Shown here: piece after piece, positions 1 to 7,687 of the stretch
How positions within the stretch are numbered: position 1 is the first letter of the stretch
Layout: the number at the start of each line of letters is the position of its first letter
NCBI GenBank assembly: GCA_964618105.1
Contig: CAZUAJ010000038.1
Coordinates: 1-8,918 of the forward strand
Length of the DNA stretch: 8,918 bases
Source: CAG-273 sp964618105
GTDB taxonomy: Bacteria > Bacillota > Clostridia > TANB77 > CAG-508
Direction: 5' to 3'
Notes under the pieces: model-generated
What the model saw: the letters and a program-made list of their open reading frames with translations, nothing else
Databases searched by the model: none
What the model was told of the DNA's origin: nothing
Program-made: the position numbers and the translations under genes

Positions 1-22
1 CAGTTGAAAGAACGTCCCTAAG

Positions 23-38
23 CTGACATTTTTGTCAG
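23..38. repeat. Short inverted repeat (6-4-6 hairpin)
   Basis: CTGACA (23-28) and TGTCAG (33-38) are exact reverse complements separated by TTTT. The element sits just left of a G6 tract and shares its right arm with the larger inverted repeat at 33-92. It could be an alternative fold of the same mobile-element end, or a regulator half-site pair. No T-run follows it, so it is not a typical terminator. Confidence 0.5.
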
Positions 39-92
39 TCGGGGGGACACACCTTGAAATAAAAGTTAAAGATGTGTCAATAAGGACTGACA
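33..92. repeat. Nested imperfect inverted repeat, possible REP/MITE-like element end
   Basis: The left arm TGTCAGTC (33-40) then GACACA (46-51) is matched by the right arm TGTGTC (73-78) then GACTGACA (85-92). Two exact blocks of 8 and 6 bp are therefore paired in nested order around an AT-rich centre, with an unpaired GGGGG against CTTATT between them. The inner part alone also folds as TGTGTCA (73-79) with TGACACA (88-94), extended by A-T and G-T pairs. The G6 tract is strikingly unlike the AT-rich surroundings. Arms like these resemble the ends of REP-type or small non-autonomous elements, but no transposase is visible and the identity is inferred. Confidence 0.5.
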
Positions 93-150
93 CATTTTAC
101 AGAGAACAAAAATTGACATAAATAGAAATGTAAAAATTATGTGAAATATA

Positions 151-179
151 TTAACAAATAGCATTGTGTCGTGTATAAT
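151..179 (+). promoter_or_regulatory. Promoter of the ABC exporter pair
   Basis: A -35 box TTAACA (151-156) and a perfect -10 box TATAAT (174-179) are separated by exactly 17 nt. The expected transcription start is near 186, giving a leader of about 33 nt before the ATG at 219. The promoter overlaps an in-frame GTG at 171, which rules that GTG out as the translation start. Confidence 0.8.
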
Positions 180-203
180 ATAAAACATAATGCTTATTAT
201 TAT

Positions 204-213
204 AGAAAGGAAG
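204..213 (+). promoter_or_regulatory. Ribosome binding site fixing the start of the first ABC gene
   Basis: AGAAAGGAAG lies 5 nt before the ATG at 219. No comparable site precedes the upstream in-frame GTG at 171. This decides for the 585-residue product rather than a 601-residue one. Confidence 0.75.
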
Positions 214-218
214 AAAAA

Positions 219-1976
219 ATGATAAAATTATTAAAAAACTTAAAGGATTCGTGGATATCAGTAGTGATAATAGTAATATTACTTTTTATTCAGGCCTATG
301 CAGATTTATCATTACCAGATTACATAACAAGAATAGTAAATAATGGAATAACTGAAGCAATAGTTGATCCAAACAATTATCAAAGCCAATATATATGGAT
401 AGAAGGAATAAAGATGCTAGGAATAGCAGCAACTAGCACGGTATGCGGAATTATAGTAATGTTTTTAGCATCACGTGTTGGAGCGAAACTAGGAAAAACA
501 CTAAGAGAAAAAATCTTTAAAAAAATATTAGGATTTTCAATTAGTGAATTCAAAGAATTTTCAACTGCATCTTTAATTACACGTAGTACAAACGATATAC
601 AACAAATTCAAAATGTTGTATCTATGATGTTTAGAACATTAATATATGCACCTGTTATAGGTATAGGTGGTCTTTTTAAAGTTATAGCATTAAAACAAAA
701 TCCAATGGCATGGATTATAGGGGTTGCGTTAGGAACAGTATTAATAATAGTAATTTTGTTATTCATAATAGCAATGCCAAAATTTAAAAAAATGCAAGAA
801 CTTGTTGATAAATTAAATTTAGTATCAAGAGAAATGCTAACAGGTATACCAGTAATTAGAGCTTTTAACACAGAGAAAAAAGAAGAAGAACGTTTTGAAC
901 AAGCAAACAAAAAATTAATGAAGAACTTTATGTTTGTAAATAATGCTATGAATTTAATGATGCCATTTTTAATGTTAGTTATGAATTTGGTTTCATTACT
1001 AATAATATGGGTAGGTGCAAAAAATGTAGCTATAGATGCAATTCAAGTTGGAGATATAATGGCATTTATACAATATACAACACAAATAGTAATGGCATTT
1101 TTAATGATTTCAATGATTTCAATTGTTGTTCCAAGAGCAAGCGTATCAGCAAAACGTATTAATGAAGTGTTAGAAAAAGAAGGTAGCATAAAAGACCCAG
1201 AAAATCCAAAACATTTTGACAAAAATAGAAAAGGAATGGTTGAGTTTAAAAACGTAACATTCCAATATCCAGATGCAGATGAACCTTTATTATGTGACAT
1301 AAACTTTACAGCTGAACCAGGTAAAACAACAGCAATTATAGGTAGTACAGGAAGTGGAAAATCAACAGTTGTAAATTTAATACCACGTTTTTATGATGTT
1401 ACAGAAGGTGAAATATTAATAGATGGAGTAAACATTAAGGATGTAACACAAAAAGAATTAAGAAGTGTAATTGGATTTGTTCCACAAAAAGGTGTATTAT
1501 TTTCAGGAACAATAGAGAGCAATATAAAATATAGTGATGAAAATATGTCAAATGAACAAATGGAGCTTGCGGCAGAAATTGCACAAGCAACAGAATTTAT
1601 AGAAAGCAAAAAGGATAAATACAATTCTGAAATAGCACAAGGTGGAAGCAATGTATCGGGTGGACAAAAGCAACGTTTGTCAATTGCTAGAGCAATTGCA
1701 AAAGACCCAGAAATATTTGTGTTTGATGACAGCTTTTCTGCATTAGACTATAAAACAGATGCAAAATTAAGAGGAGCATTAGCTGAAAAAACACAAAACA
1801 AAACAGTAATAATAGTAGCACAAAGAATAAATACAGTTTTAAATGCAGACCAAATTATTGTATTAGATGATGGTAAAATTGCTGGTAAGGGTACACATAA
1901 GGAACTTATGGAGAGTTGTGAAGTTTATAAGCAAATTGCTCTTTCACAGCTATCGGAAAAAGAACTTGAAAAATAG
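219..1976 (+). CDS. ABC exporter half-transporter, degenerate-site subunit
   Basis: This 585-residue membrane protein is a permease fused to an ATPase, one half of a heterodimeric exporter of the YfiB/BmrC/LmrC/TM287 type (drugs or lipids; substrate unknown). About six membrane segments fill residues 12-320. The ATPase starts near 342, with Walker A GSTGSGKST (375-383), Q-loop Gln423 and signature VSGGQ (479-483). Walker B ends in Asp503-Asp504, so the usual catalytic Glu is Asp. The switch His is Gln535 (AQRI). These two changes are typical of the subunit carrying the non-hydrolytic ATP site, while its intact SGGQ serves the partner's active site. It lies 62 nt upstream of the partner gene. 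The family call is firm; the substrate is not known. Confidence 0.93.
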   Translation: MIKLLKNLKDSWISVVIIVILLFIQAYADLSLPDYITRIVNNGITEAIVDPNNYQSQYIWIEGIKMLGIAATSTVCGIIVMFLASRVGAKLGKTLREKIFKKILGFSISEFKEFSTASLITRSTNDIQQIQNVVSMMFRTLIYAPVIGIGGLFKVIALKQNPMAWIIGVALGTVLIIVILLFIIAMPKFKKMQELVDKLNLVSREMLTGIPVIRAFNTEKKEEERFEQANKKLMKNFMFVNNAMNLMMPFLMLVMNLVSLLIIWVGAKNVAIDAIQVGDIMAFIQYTTQIVMAFLMISMISIVVPRASVSAKRINEVLEKEGSIKDPENPKHFDKNRKGMVEFKNVTFQYPDADEPLLCDINFTAEPGKTTAIIGSTGSGKSTVVNLIPRFYDVTEGEILIDGVNIKDVTQKELRSVIGFVPQKGVLFSGTIESNIKYSDENMSNEQMELAAEIAQATEFIESKKDKYNSEIAQGGSNVSGGQKQRLSIARAIAKDPEIFVFDDSFSALDYKTDAKLRGALAEKTQNKTVIIVAQRINTVLNADQIIVLDDGKIAGKGTHKELMESCEVYKQIALSQLSEKELEK

Positions 1977-2038
1977 CATTAAAACACTATATTACATTCC
2001 TGTAAGAAAATATATAAAAAAATTAGAAAGGATATAAG

Positions 2039-3853
2039 ATGAAAGGAAATAAGAAGCAAAACGGAAAGGCTAAAGATTTTAAAGGTACAAGTAAGAAAAT
2101 AATAAAAAACTATTTAGCTGACTATAAATGGCAACTACTAATAGTATTTATATTTGCAATAGGAAGTACAATATTTACAATAGTAGGACCAAAAATTTCT
2201 GGAGATGCTACAACAGAAATTTTTAAGGGTGTAGTGGCTAAATCAGCTGGAATAGGTGGAATAGATTTTAGTGAAATTGCAAGTATATTGTTAACACTTG
2301 TTGCATTATATGTAATAAGTATGATATTTAATGCAATACAAAGTTTTGTTATGACAAATGTATCACAAAAATTAACATATAGATTAAGAAATGAAATAGC
2401 ACAAAAAATAAATAAATTGCCAATGAAATATTTTGACAAAAAAACAAACGGAGAAGTACTATCAATAATAACAAATGATATAGACACATTTTCACAAAAT
2501 ATGAATCAAAGTATTACATCAATAATTACTGCGATATGTACACTTATAGGTATATTTATTATGATGCTAACAATAAATTGGCTTATGACTTTAGTTTCAC
2601 TTGCAATAATACCATTTGCCATTATATTAGTTAAATTTATTGTGAAAAAATCTCAAAAATACTTTAAAAAACAACAAGACTACTTAGGACATGTAAATGG
2701 TCAAGTAGAAGAAATATATGGTGGTCATACAATAATAAAAGCATTTAATAGAGAAAACGAAGAAACAGATGCATTTGCAAAATTAAATGATGAATTATAT
2801 ATATCAGGGTGGAAGTCACATTTTATGTCAGGATTAATGTACCCGATTATGGGGTTTGCTGGAAATGTTGGTTATGTTGGAATTGCTGTATTAGGTGGAT
2901 ATTTAGCAGTACAAGGCAAAATTACTGTAGGTAACATACAATCATTTATTCAGTATGATAAGCAATTTACAAGACCTATAAATGAAATAGCAGAAATTGC
3001 AAGTATGTTACAAGCTATGGTTGCTGCATCAGAAAGAATAATGGAATTTTTAGAAGAACCAGAGGAAGAACCAGATTCAGAAAATGCATTATCAACAAAA
3101 GAATTACAAGGAAATGTAACATTTAATCATGTACAATTTGGATATAATGAAAATAAGGTAATTATACATGACTTTAATGAAAACGTAAAAGATGGTCAAA
3201 AAATTGCAATAGTTGGTCCAACAGGTGCTGGAAAGACTACAATAGTAAAACTTTTGATGAGATTTTATGATGTAAACAAAGGTGAAATATTAATTGATGG
3301 GCATAGTATAAAGGAATTTAAACGTGGAGATTTAAGAAAAGTATTTGGAATGGTACTTCAAGATACTTGGCTATTTGGTGGAACAATAAAAGAAAATATT
3401 AAATATGGAAAACCAGATGCAACAGACGAAGAAGTAATTGCAGCAGCAAAAGCAGCACATGTACATCACTTTATACAAACATTACCAAAAGGATATGATA
3501 TGGTAATAGACGAAGAGTCAACAAACATATCACAAGGACAAAAACAATTATTAACTATTGCAAGAGTTATATTAACAAATCCAGAAATACTAATTTTAGA
3601 TGAAGCAACTAGTTCAATAGATACAAGAACAGAAACGCAAATACAAGCGGCAATGGATAACTTAATGAAAGGTAGAACAAGTTTTATAATAGCACATAGA
3701 TTATCTACAATAAAAAATGCAGACTCAATATTAGTATTAAATGAAGGGGATGTTGTAGAACAAGGAACACACGAAGAATTACTTGAAAAAGGTGGGTTCT
3801 ATGCTAATTTATATAATTCACAATTCCAAGATGGGGATGAAGAAACAGCGTAA
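2039..3853 (+). CDS. ABC exporter half-transporter, catalytic-site subunit
   Basis: This 604-residue permease-ATPase is the partner of the preceding gene (YfiC/LmrD/TM288 type). A basic, Lys-rich N-terminus precedes about six membrane segments between residues 32 and 325. The ATPase has Walker A GPTGAGKTT (393-401), Q-loop Gln441, Walker B LILDE with Asp521-Glu522, and switch His553 (AHRLST), so it supplies the hydrolytic machinery. Its signature reads SQGQ (498-501) instead of SGGQ, which matches the degenerate site it shares with the first subunit. Start: ATG with AAAGGA 6 nt upstream. It is co-transcribed with the first gene and followed by a hairpin terminator. The pairing of asymmetric motifs makes heterodimer assignment strong. 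Confidence 0.93.
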   Translation: MKGNKKQNGKAKDFKGTSKKIIKNYLADYKWQLLIVFIFAIGSTIFTIVGPKISGDATTEIFKGVVAKSAGIGGIDFSEIASILLTLVALYVISMIFNAIQSFVMTNVSQKLTYRLRNEIAQKINKLPMKYFDKKTNGEVLSIITNDIDTFSQNMNQSITSIITAICTLIGIFIMMLTINWLMTLVSLAIIPFAIILVKFIVKKSQKYFKKQQDYLGHVNGQVEEIYGGHTIIKAFNRENEETDAFAKLNDELYISGWKSHFMSGLMYPIMGFAGNVGYVGIAVLGGYLAVQGKITVGNIQSFIQYDKQFTRPINEIAEIASMLQAMVAASERIMEFLEEPEEEPDSENALSTKELQGNVTFNHVQFGYNENKVIIHDFNENVKDGQKIAIVGPTGAGKTTIVKLLMRFYDVNKGEILIDGHSIKEFKRGDLRKVFGMVLQDTWLFGGTIKENIKYGKPDATDEEVIAAAKAAHVHHFIQTLPKGYDMVIDEESTNISQGQKQLLTIARVILTNPEILILDEATSSIDTRTETQIQAAMDNLMKGRTSFIIAHRLSTIKNADSILVLNEGDVVEQGTHEELLEKGGFYANLYNSQFQDGDEETA

Positions 3854-3890
3854 AACTGTATTTGTTATAAATTTACTTAGAAAAATAAAC

Positions 3891-3932
3891 TGTAAAAAAT
3901 GAGTTTGTATTTTGCAAATTCATTTTTTTACA
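3891..3932 (+). terminator. Rho-independent terminator after the ABC pair
   Basis: The stem pairs AAAAAATGAGTTTG (3894-3907) with CAAATTCATTTTTT (3915-3928), with one G-T pair and a 7-nt loop. It ends in a T7 run, and TGTA/TACA can extend the base. It separates the exporter operon from the yqeG promoter 9 nt further on. Confidence 0.8.
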
Positions 3933-3940
3933 TTTTAATA

Positions 3941-3969
3941 TAGACAAAAAAAGGTAAAATGTATATAAT
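3941..3969 (+). promoter_or_regulatory. Promoter of the yqeG operon
   Basis: TAGACA (3941-3946) and TATAAT (3964-3969) are spaced by exactly 17 nt, directly downstream of the exporter terminator. The leader to the yqeG ATG would be about 57 nt. Confidence 0.8.
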
Positions 3970-4032
3970 ACTTAAAGAAATATAAAAACACTATATAGCT
4001 TATGCTAAATACAAAAATTACAAGGAGGCAAA

Positions 4033-4539
4033 ATGTTTTTATATCCAAAATTATACATAAATAATGTAAAAGAAATTACACTTCAAATGCTAGAAAAAAA
4101 CAATATAAAAGGGTTAATATTAGATGTTGATAATACCTTAATAGACTTTGAAAAAAAGATGCCAGAAGGAATTAAAGAATGGGCAGAAAATATAAAAAAT
4201 AATAATATAAAAATTTGTATTGTTTCTAATTCTAATAATAAAGAAAAAGTTGAAAATATTGCAAAAAAACTAAATGTACCATACATATTTTTTGCTAAAA
4301 AACCATTTACAGGAGGGCTAAAGAGAGCAAGTAAAATAATGGGCTTATTAAGTGAACAAATAGCAGTGGTAGGAGATCAAATTTTTACAGATGTAATTGG
4401 TGCAAATAGGGCAAATATGTTTGCAATATTGGTAAAACCGATTAGTGAGAAAGATATTTGGATTACAAAATTTAAAAGACCAATAGAAAACAAAATTATA
4501 CAAAAATATTTAAAACAAGTAAACAAAGGAGAAAGATAA
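4033..4539 (+). CDS. yqeG: YqeG family HAD IIIA-type phosphatase
   Basis: This 168-residue cytosolic haloacid-dehalogenase-fold phosphatase is close to the usual YqeG length of about 170. Motif I is Asp31-Val-Asp33-Asn-Thr (nucleophile and acid/base), motif II is Ser65 in VSNS, the motif III lysine lies in KKP (89-91), and motif IV is GDQ with Asp115 and TD at 119-120. Eukaryotic relatives (yeast Gep4, plant PGP phosphatase) dephosphorylate phosphatidylglycerol phosphate. That role is plausible here but unproven, because the substrate of bacterial YqeG is not settled. The start is well set: AAGGAGG (4022-4028) lies 4 nt before the ATG. It is the first gene of its transcript, with only 3 nt before the next gene. 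Confidence 0.9.
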   Translation: MFLYPKLYINNVKEITLQMLEKNNIKGLILDVDNTLIDFEKKMPEGIKEWAENIKNNNIKICIVSNSNNKEKVENIAKKLNVPYIFFAKKPFTGGLKRASKIMGLLSEQIAVVGDQIFTDVIGANRANMFAILVKPISEKDIWITKFKRPIENKIIQKYLKQVNKGER

Positions 4540-4542
4540 AAA

Positions 4543-5286
4543 ATGTACATTAATGATACACACATATTAATTTATGTAATATTTGGTTTAATAGGCTTGG
4601 TTATAGGACAATTTGTAGACTGGTGTAATAAGCGTATGCCAGAATATAAAAAAGTATTTTCAAAAGAATTTTTTACAGAATATTTAAAAAAATTAAAACC
4701 AAACTATATATTAATAACTATAACAGCAATAATGTTTTTAGCATTAGTATACTTTTTTGGTGTAAGTATAAACTTATTTAAATATGCACTATTGGTGCCA
4801 ATGCTTTTAATAGCATTTTGTATAGACTTGAAACTACAAATTATTCCAAACAGATTAACATTAACATTATTTGAAACAGGATTGGTATTTACATTTGTGG
4901 AAGTTATTTTAAATACCAGTTTAGGACTAAATGTATTAACAAATAATTTGCTGGGAATGATAATAGGTGGTGGAATATTTTTACTAATTACTGTAATAGG
5001 CGGATTAATAGCAGGCAAAGAAGCAATGGGCTTTGGAGATGTAAAATTAATGGGAGCTTTAGGACTATTTTTAGGAATGAGCAATATCATTATTGTTTCT
5101 GTATTATCATTTTTACTAGCAGCTGTTATAAGTATAGCAATACTTGCAAGCAAGAAAAAAGGAGCAAATGAATATATACCATTTGGCCCATTTATTGTAG
5201 CAAGTGCATTTATAGCTATATTTGTACCAACAGAGTTACTACAAATTATAGTATGGAAAATATTTACTTTAGGACTTTCTAAATAA
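4543..5286 (+). CDS. A24 family prepilin peptidase (short form)
   Basis: This 247-residue polytopic membrane protein is an aspartic protease that cleaves the leader of type IV pilin-like precursors at the cytoplasmic membrane face. The two catalytic aspartates are visible: Asp95 in CIDLKLQIIPN and Asp166 in GFGDVKL, each at the start of a membrane segment as expected. The N-terminus keeps a relic of the family motif (G22-x-F-x-D26-x4-R31-x-P33) but lacks the CxxC zinc cysteines and most of the methyltransferase domain, so it probably cleaves without N-methylating. The ribosome site AAAGGAG (4525-4531) lies inside the end of yqeG, which suggests translational coupling. No pilin or secretion ATPase gene lies in the window. 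Confidence 0.88.
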   Translation: MYINDTHILIYVIFGLIGLVIGQFVDWCNKRMPEYKKVFSKEFFTEYLKKLKPNYILITITAIMFLALVYFFGVSINLFKYALLVPMLLIAFCIDLKLQIIPNRLTLTLFETGLVFTFVEVILNTSLGLNVLTNNLLGMIIGGGIFLLITVIGGLIAGKEAMGFGDVKLMGALGLFLGMSNIIIVSVLSFLLAAVISIAILASKKKGANEYIPFGPFIVASAFIAIFVPTELLQIIVWKIFTLGLSK

Positions 5287-5311
5287 AATAAAGTAAGTAG
5301 TGGGTGGTTTT

Positions 5312-6385
5312 ATGAATGAAAAAATTAAATGTTTAAAAGAAAAACTTCGCAGACTAAATATACAAGGAATGATTATATCAAATCCAACTAATATTAAATA
5401 TTTAACAGGTATTAATGCAGAAGGAGTGCTTTTAATTACAAGAAAGGAAAATTATTATATTACAGATGCAAGATATATAGAAGAAGTACAATCAACACTC
5501 ACAATAGACGATGAAATTATAGTATGTAATTATACAGATGTTGGTGAATACGACTATGAAAACTTTTTTTCATTTTGTGAAAATGTTGGGTTTGAAGAAA
5601 ATTATGTAACTTATGCAACATATAAAAATTATATGCAAAAGTACAAAGCAAATCACCTAGAAGAAACAGAACAATTAATAGAAAAACAAAGAATGATAAA
5701 AGATGAAAAAGAAATAGAAAAAGTAAAAAAAGCATGCGAAATAACAGATAATTGTTTTTTGCATATAACACAATACATAAAAATAGGAATGACAGAAAAG
5801 CAAATAGCATTAGAAATAGAAAAGTATTTTTTAGAACATGAAGCCGATGAATTAGCATTTGAAACAATTGTAGCATCTGGTCCAAATTCATCTAAGCCGC
5901 ACGCAAAAACCACAAACAGACAAATAGATCTTGGCGACTGTATTACAATAGACTTTGGGTGTAAATATAAAGGTTATTGTTCAGATATGACAAGGACAGT
6001 ATTTGCAGGATATGTACCAGAAAAAGCCAAAAGTATATATGATTTGATTTTAAAAAATCAATTACAAACAGAAAAGGATATGAAAGAAGGAGCAAATATT
6101 AGAATTTTAGCAAGAAATGTTGAAAACGATTTTAAATTAAATGGTTATAGACTTGTTCATGCATTAGGTCATGGAGTTGGACTAGATGTTCATGAAGTTC
6201 CTATAATTAGTTATAAAAATGACAATTTGCTAAAAGAGAATATGATTGTAACAAATGAACCAGGAATATATATTCCTACTGAATTTGGAATTCGAATTGA
6301 AGACACAACTTTAATTACAAAATCTGGTTGTATAAATTTAACTAAATCAGACAAAAATTATATTATAGTTGATAAAGCTGAATAA
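5312..6385 (+). CDS. M24B family Xaa-Pro peptidase
   Basis: This 357-residue cytosolic metallopeptidase removes the N-terminal residue from peptides with proline in second position (aminopeptidase P/prolidase type; B. subtilis YqhT, also next to efp, is the likely counterpart). A creatinase-like N-terminal domain (about 4-125) precedes the pita-bread M24 domain. All five metal ligands are present: Asp214 (IDFG), Asp225 (SDMTR), His287 (GHGVG), Glu316 (NEPGIY) and Glu330 (RIEDT), plus His294 (VHE). I chose the ATG at 5312, preceded by GGGTGG, over an in-frame GTG at 5300 that has no ribosome site. It starts 25 nt after the prepilin peptidase, probably in the same transcript. Confidence 0.9.
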   Translation: MNEKIKCLKEKLRRLNIQGMIISNPTNIKYLTGINAEGVLLITRKENYYITDARYIEEVQSTLTIDDEIIVCNYTDVGEYDYENFFSFCENVGFEENYVTYATYKNYMQKYKANHLEETEQLIEKQRMIKDEKEIEKVKKACEITDNCFLHITQYIKIGMTEKQIALEIEKYFLEHEADELAFETIVASGPNSSKPHAKTTNRQIDLGDCITIDFGCKYKGYCSDMTRTVFAGYVPEKAKSIYDLILKNQLQTEKDMKEGANIRILARNVENDFKLNGYRLVHALGHGVGLDVHEVPIISYKNDNLLKENMIVTNEPGIYIPTEFGIRIEDTTLITKSGCINLTKSDKNYIIVDKAE

Positions 6386-6390
6386 AGGGC

Positions 6391-6419
6391 TTGATTTTGA
6401 CGTAAACAAGGTGTATAAT
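6391..6419 (+). promoter_or_regulatory. efp promoter
   Basis: TTGATT (6391-6396) and TATAAT (6414-6419) are exactly 17 nt apart, starting 5 nt after the peptidase stop codon. The GTGTATAATA sequence is identical to that of the exporter promoter at 171-180. No terminator separates the peptidase from this promoter, so efp may also receive read-through. Confidence 0.8.
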
Positions 6420-6444
6420 ATAAAAGCTTTATAAAAGTTAATAA

Positions 6445-6458
6445 GTAACAAATGTTAC
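6445..6458 (+). promoter_or_regulatory. Palindrome in the efp leader
   Basis: GTAACA and TGTTAC are exact reverse complements separated by AA, about 20 nt after the expected transcription start and 20 nt before the ribosome site. It could be an operator or just a weak RNA stem. An AAAGCTTT palindrome (6423-6430) lies at the probable transcription start. No regulator is identifiable. Confidence 0.4.
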
Positions 6459-6494
6459 AAAAAAATAAATGAATTTTGAAAGGGGAAATTAAAC

Positions 6495-7061
6495 ATGGCA
6501 GACGTATACATGGCAGGAGATTTTAGAAATGGAACAACATTTGAAATGGATGGAAACGTATTCAAAGTAGTAGAATTCCAACACGTAAAACCAGGAAAGG
6601 GCTCAGCATTTGTTAGAACAAAGCTAAAAAATGTAATTTCAGGAGCAGTTATTGAAAAAACATTCAATCCATCAGATAAATATGCAGCAGCACAAATTGA
6701 AAAAAGAGAAATGCAATATTTATATAATGATAGCGATATTTATTATTTTATGGATAATGAAACTTATGAACAATTACCTTTAAACAAAGAACAACTAGGT
6801 GATAGTTTGAAATTCTTAAAAGAAAATATGAATGTAAAAATATTATCATACAAGGGCAATGTATTTTCAGTAGAACCACCAATGTTTGTTGAATTAGAAG
6901 TTACATATACAGAACCAGGTTTTGCAGGTAATACAACTACAACATCTGGAAAACCAGCAACACTAGAAAATGGTTACGAAATTTCAGTACCAATGTTTGT
7001 AAACATTGGAGATGTTATTCGTATAGATACTAGAACTGGCGAATATATGGAAAGAGTATAA
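6495..7061 (+). CDS. efp: Translation elongation factor P
   Basis: This 188-residue cytosolic factor binds between the ribosomal P and E sites and helps ribosomes through polyproline stretches. The KOW-like first domain carries the tip loop KPGKGSA with Lys35 at the place of the modified lysine. The second domain has REMQYLYND. The C-terminal OB domain holds the family signature KPAT..GYEISVP..VNIGD..RIDTRTGEY. The length matches the family (about 185). No EpmA/EpmB gene is near, so the modification state is unknown. Start: AAAGGGG (6479-6485) lies 9 nt before the ATG. It has its own promoter and lies next to a peptidase that acts on Xaa-Pro bonds, an order also seen in Bacillus. Confidence 0.97.
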   Translation: MADVYMAGDFRNGTTFEMDGNVFKVVEFQHVKPGKGSAFVRTKLKNVISGAVIEKTFNPSDKYAAAQIEKREMQYLYNDSDIYYFMDNETYEQLPLNKEQLGDSLKFLKENMNVKILSYKGNVFSVEPPMFVELEVTYTEPGFAGNTTTTSGKPATLENGYEISVPMFVNIGDVIRIDTRTGEYMERV

Positions 7062-7080
7062 GATTGGAAGGAATAAAACA

Positions 7081-7683
7081 ATGTCAGATTTAAAAAATCA
7101 TTATCAAGCAATATTAAAAGACTTAGAGAATCATTTTGAAAACGAGAAAGATAGAGCTTATGTAGTAAATAAATTTCAAGAATTATCTATGATGTTTATG
7201 GACGTTATAGACAGATTAACTCTATTAACTGATATGAGAATAAAAGAAATAGAAGATAAGCAAAAAATAATTGAAGACAGAATTGAAATAGTAAAAAAAG
7301 CAGTTACTGGAATAGAAAATGATATTTACGAAGATGATGAAGCTTATGAATTTGAAATTTCATGCCCATATTGTAACAACGAATTTACCGCAGATATAAA
7401 TAGTGAAGAAAATACAGAAATTGAATGTCCAGAATGTCACAATGTTATAGAACTAGACTGGAATGAAGATGAAGAGTGTAATGGACATTGTTCACATTGC
7501 TGTGGCTGTGTAGAAGATGAAGAATGTAATTGCGAAGATGACTGTGATTGTGAAAATTGCAATTGTGGAAATGAATGTAACTGTGGAGAAGAATGTACCT
7601 GCGGAGACGAATGTAATTGTGGTGATGACTGTAAGTGCAATGATAATTGTAGCTGTAAAAATGATGAAGATGAAGATATGTAA
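7081..7683 (+). CDS. CD1247-type zinc-ribbon protein with metallothionein-like tail
   Basis: This 200-residue acidic protein is predicted to be cytosolic. Residues 1-90 are helical and probably coiled (charged, no Pro). A zinc ribbon follows: CPYC (95-98) and CPEC (116-119). The last 70 residues contain 21 cysteines, from 133 to 192, many in a six-residue repeat C-x-C-G-[DEN]-[DE], and then an acidic end DEDEDM. That gives 25 cysteines in all, with no signal peptide. The N-terminal part and the position just after efp fit the clostridial CD1247-type family (from memory, not searched). The function is unknown; metal binding is inferred from composition. The ribosome site GGAAGGA lies 8 nt before the ATG and the efp stop lies 19 nt upstream, so the two are probably co-transcribed. 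Confidence 0.8.
   Translation: MSDLKNHYQAILKDLENHFENEKDRAYVVNKFQELSMMFMDVIDRLTLLTDMRIKEIEDKQKIIEDRIEIVKKAVTGIENDIYEDDEAYEFEISCPYCNNEFTADINSEENTEIECPECHNVIELDWNEDEECNGHCSHCCGCVEDEECNCEDDCDCENCNCGNECNCGEECTCGDECNCGDDCKCNDNCSCKNDEDEDM
7564..7656 (+). repeat. 18-bp tandem coding repeat (CxCGxE units)
   Basis: Five successive 18-nt units start at 7564, 7582, 7600, 7618 and 7636, each beginning TGT or TGC and encoding Cys-Gly-(Asn/Glu/Asp)-(Glu/Asp)-Cys-X; the fifth unit is diverged (CNDNCS). A final TGT closes the array at 7656. The units differ mainly at third positions, which suggests old duplications kept at protein level rather than a fresh expansion. Confidence 0.75.
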
Positions 7684-7687
7684 ATTA

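Noticed and set aside
113..141. TTGACA at 113-118 as a second exporter promoter
   Set aside because: No convincing -10 box occurs at 16-18 nt; the TTAACA/TATAAT pair downstream is far better.
171..218. GTG at 171 as the start of the first ABC gene (16 extra residues)
   Set aside because: It lies within the promoter just ahead of the TATAAT box and lacks a ribosome site. The ATG at 219 has a good one.
1992..2005. TTACA-TTCC-TGTAA hairpin between the two ABC genes as a terminator
   Set aside because: The stem is only 5 bp, AT-rich and without a T-run, so it is unlikely to end transcription between the paired subunits.
3985..3996. 12-nt match AAAACACTATAT shared with 1981-1992
   Set aside because: It is AT-rich and short. 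Such a match is expected by chance in this composition.
5300..5311. GTG at 5300 as the start of the Xaa-Pro peptidase
   Set aside because: There is no ribosome site upstream, while the G-rich stretch there serves as the site for the ATG at 5312.
5517..5891. Phe/Leu-rich minus-strand open frame opposite the Xaa-Pro peptidase
   Set aside because: It is an antisense shadow of an A-rich coding strand, with no ribosome site or family features.
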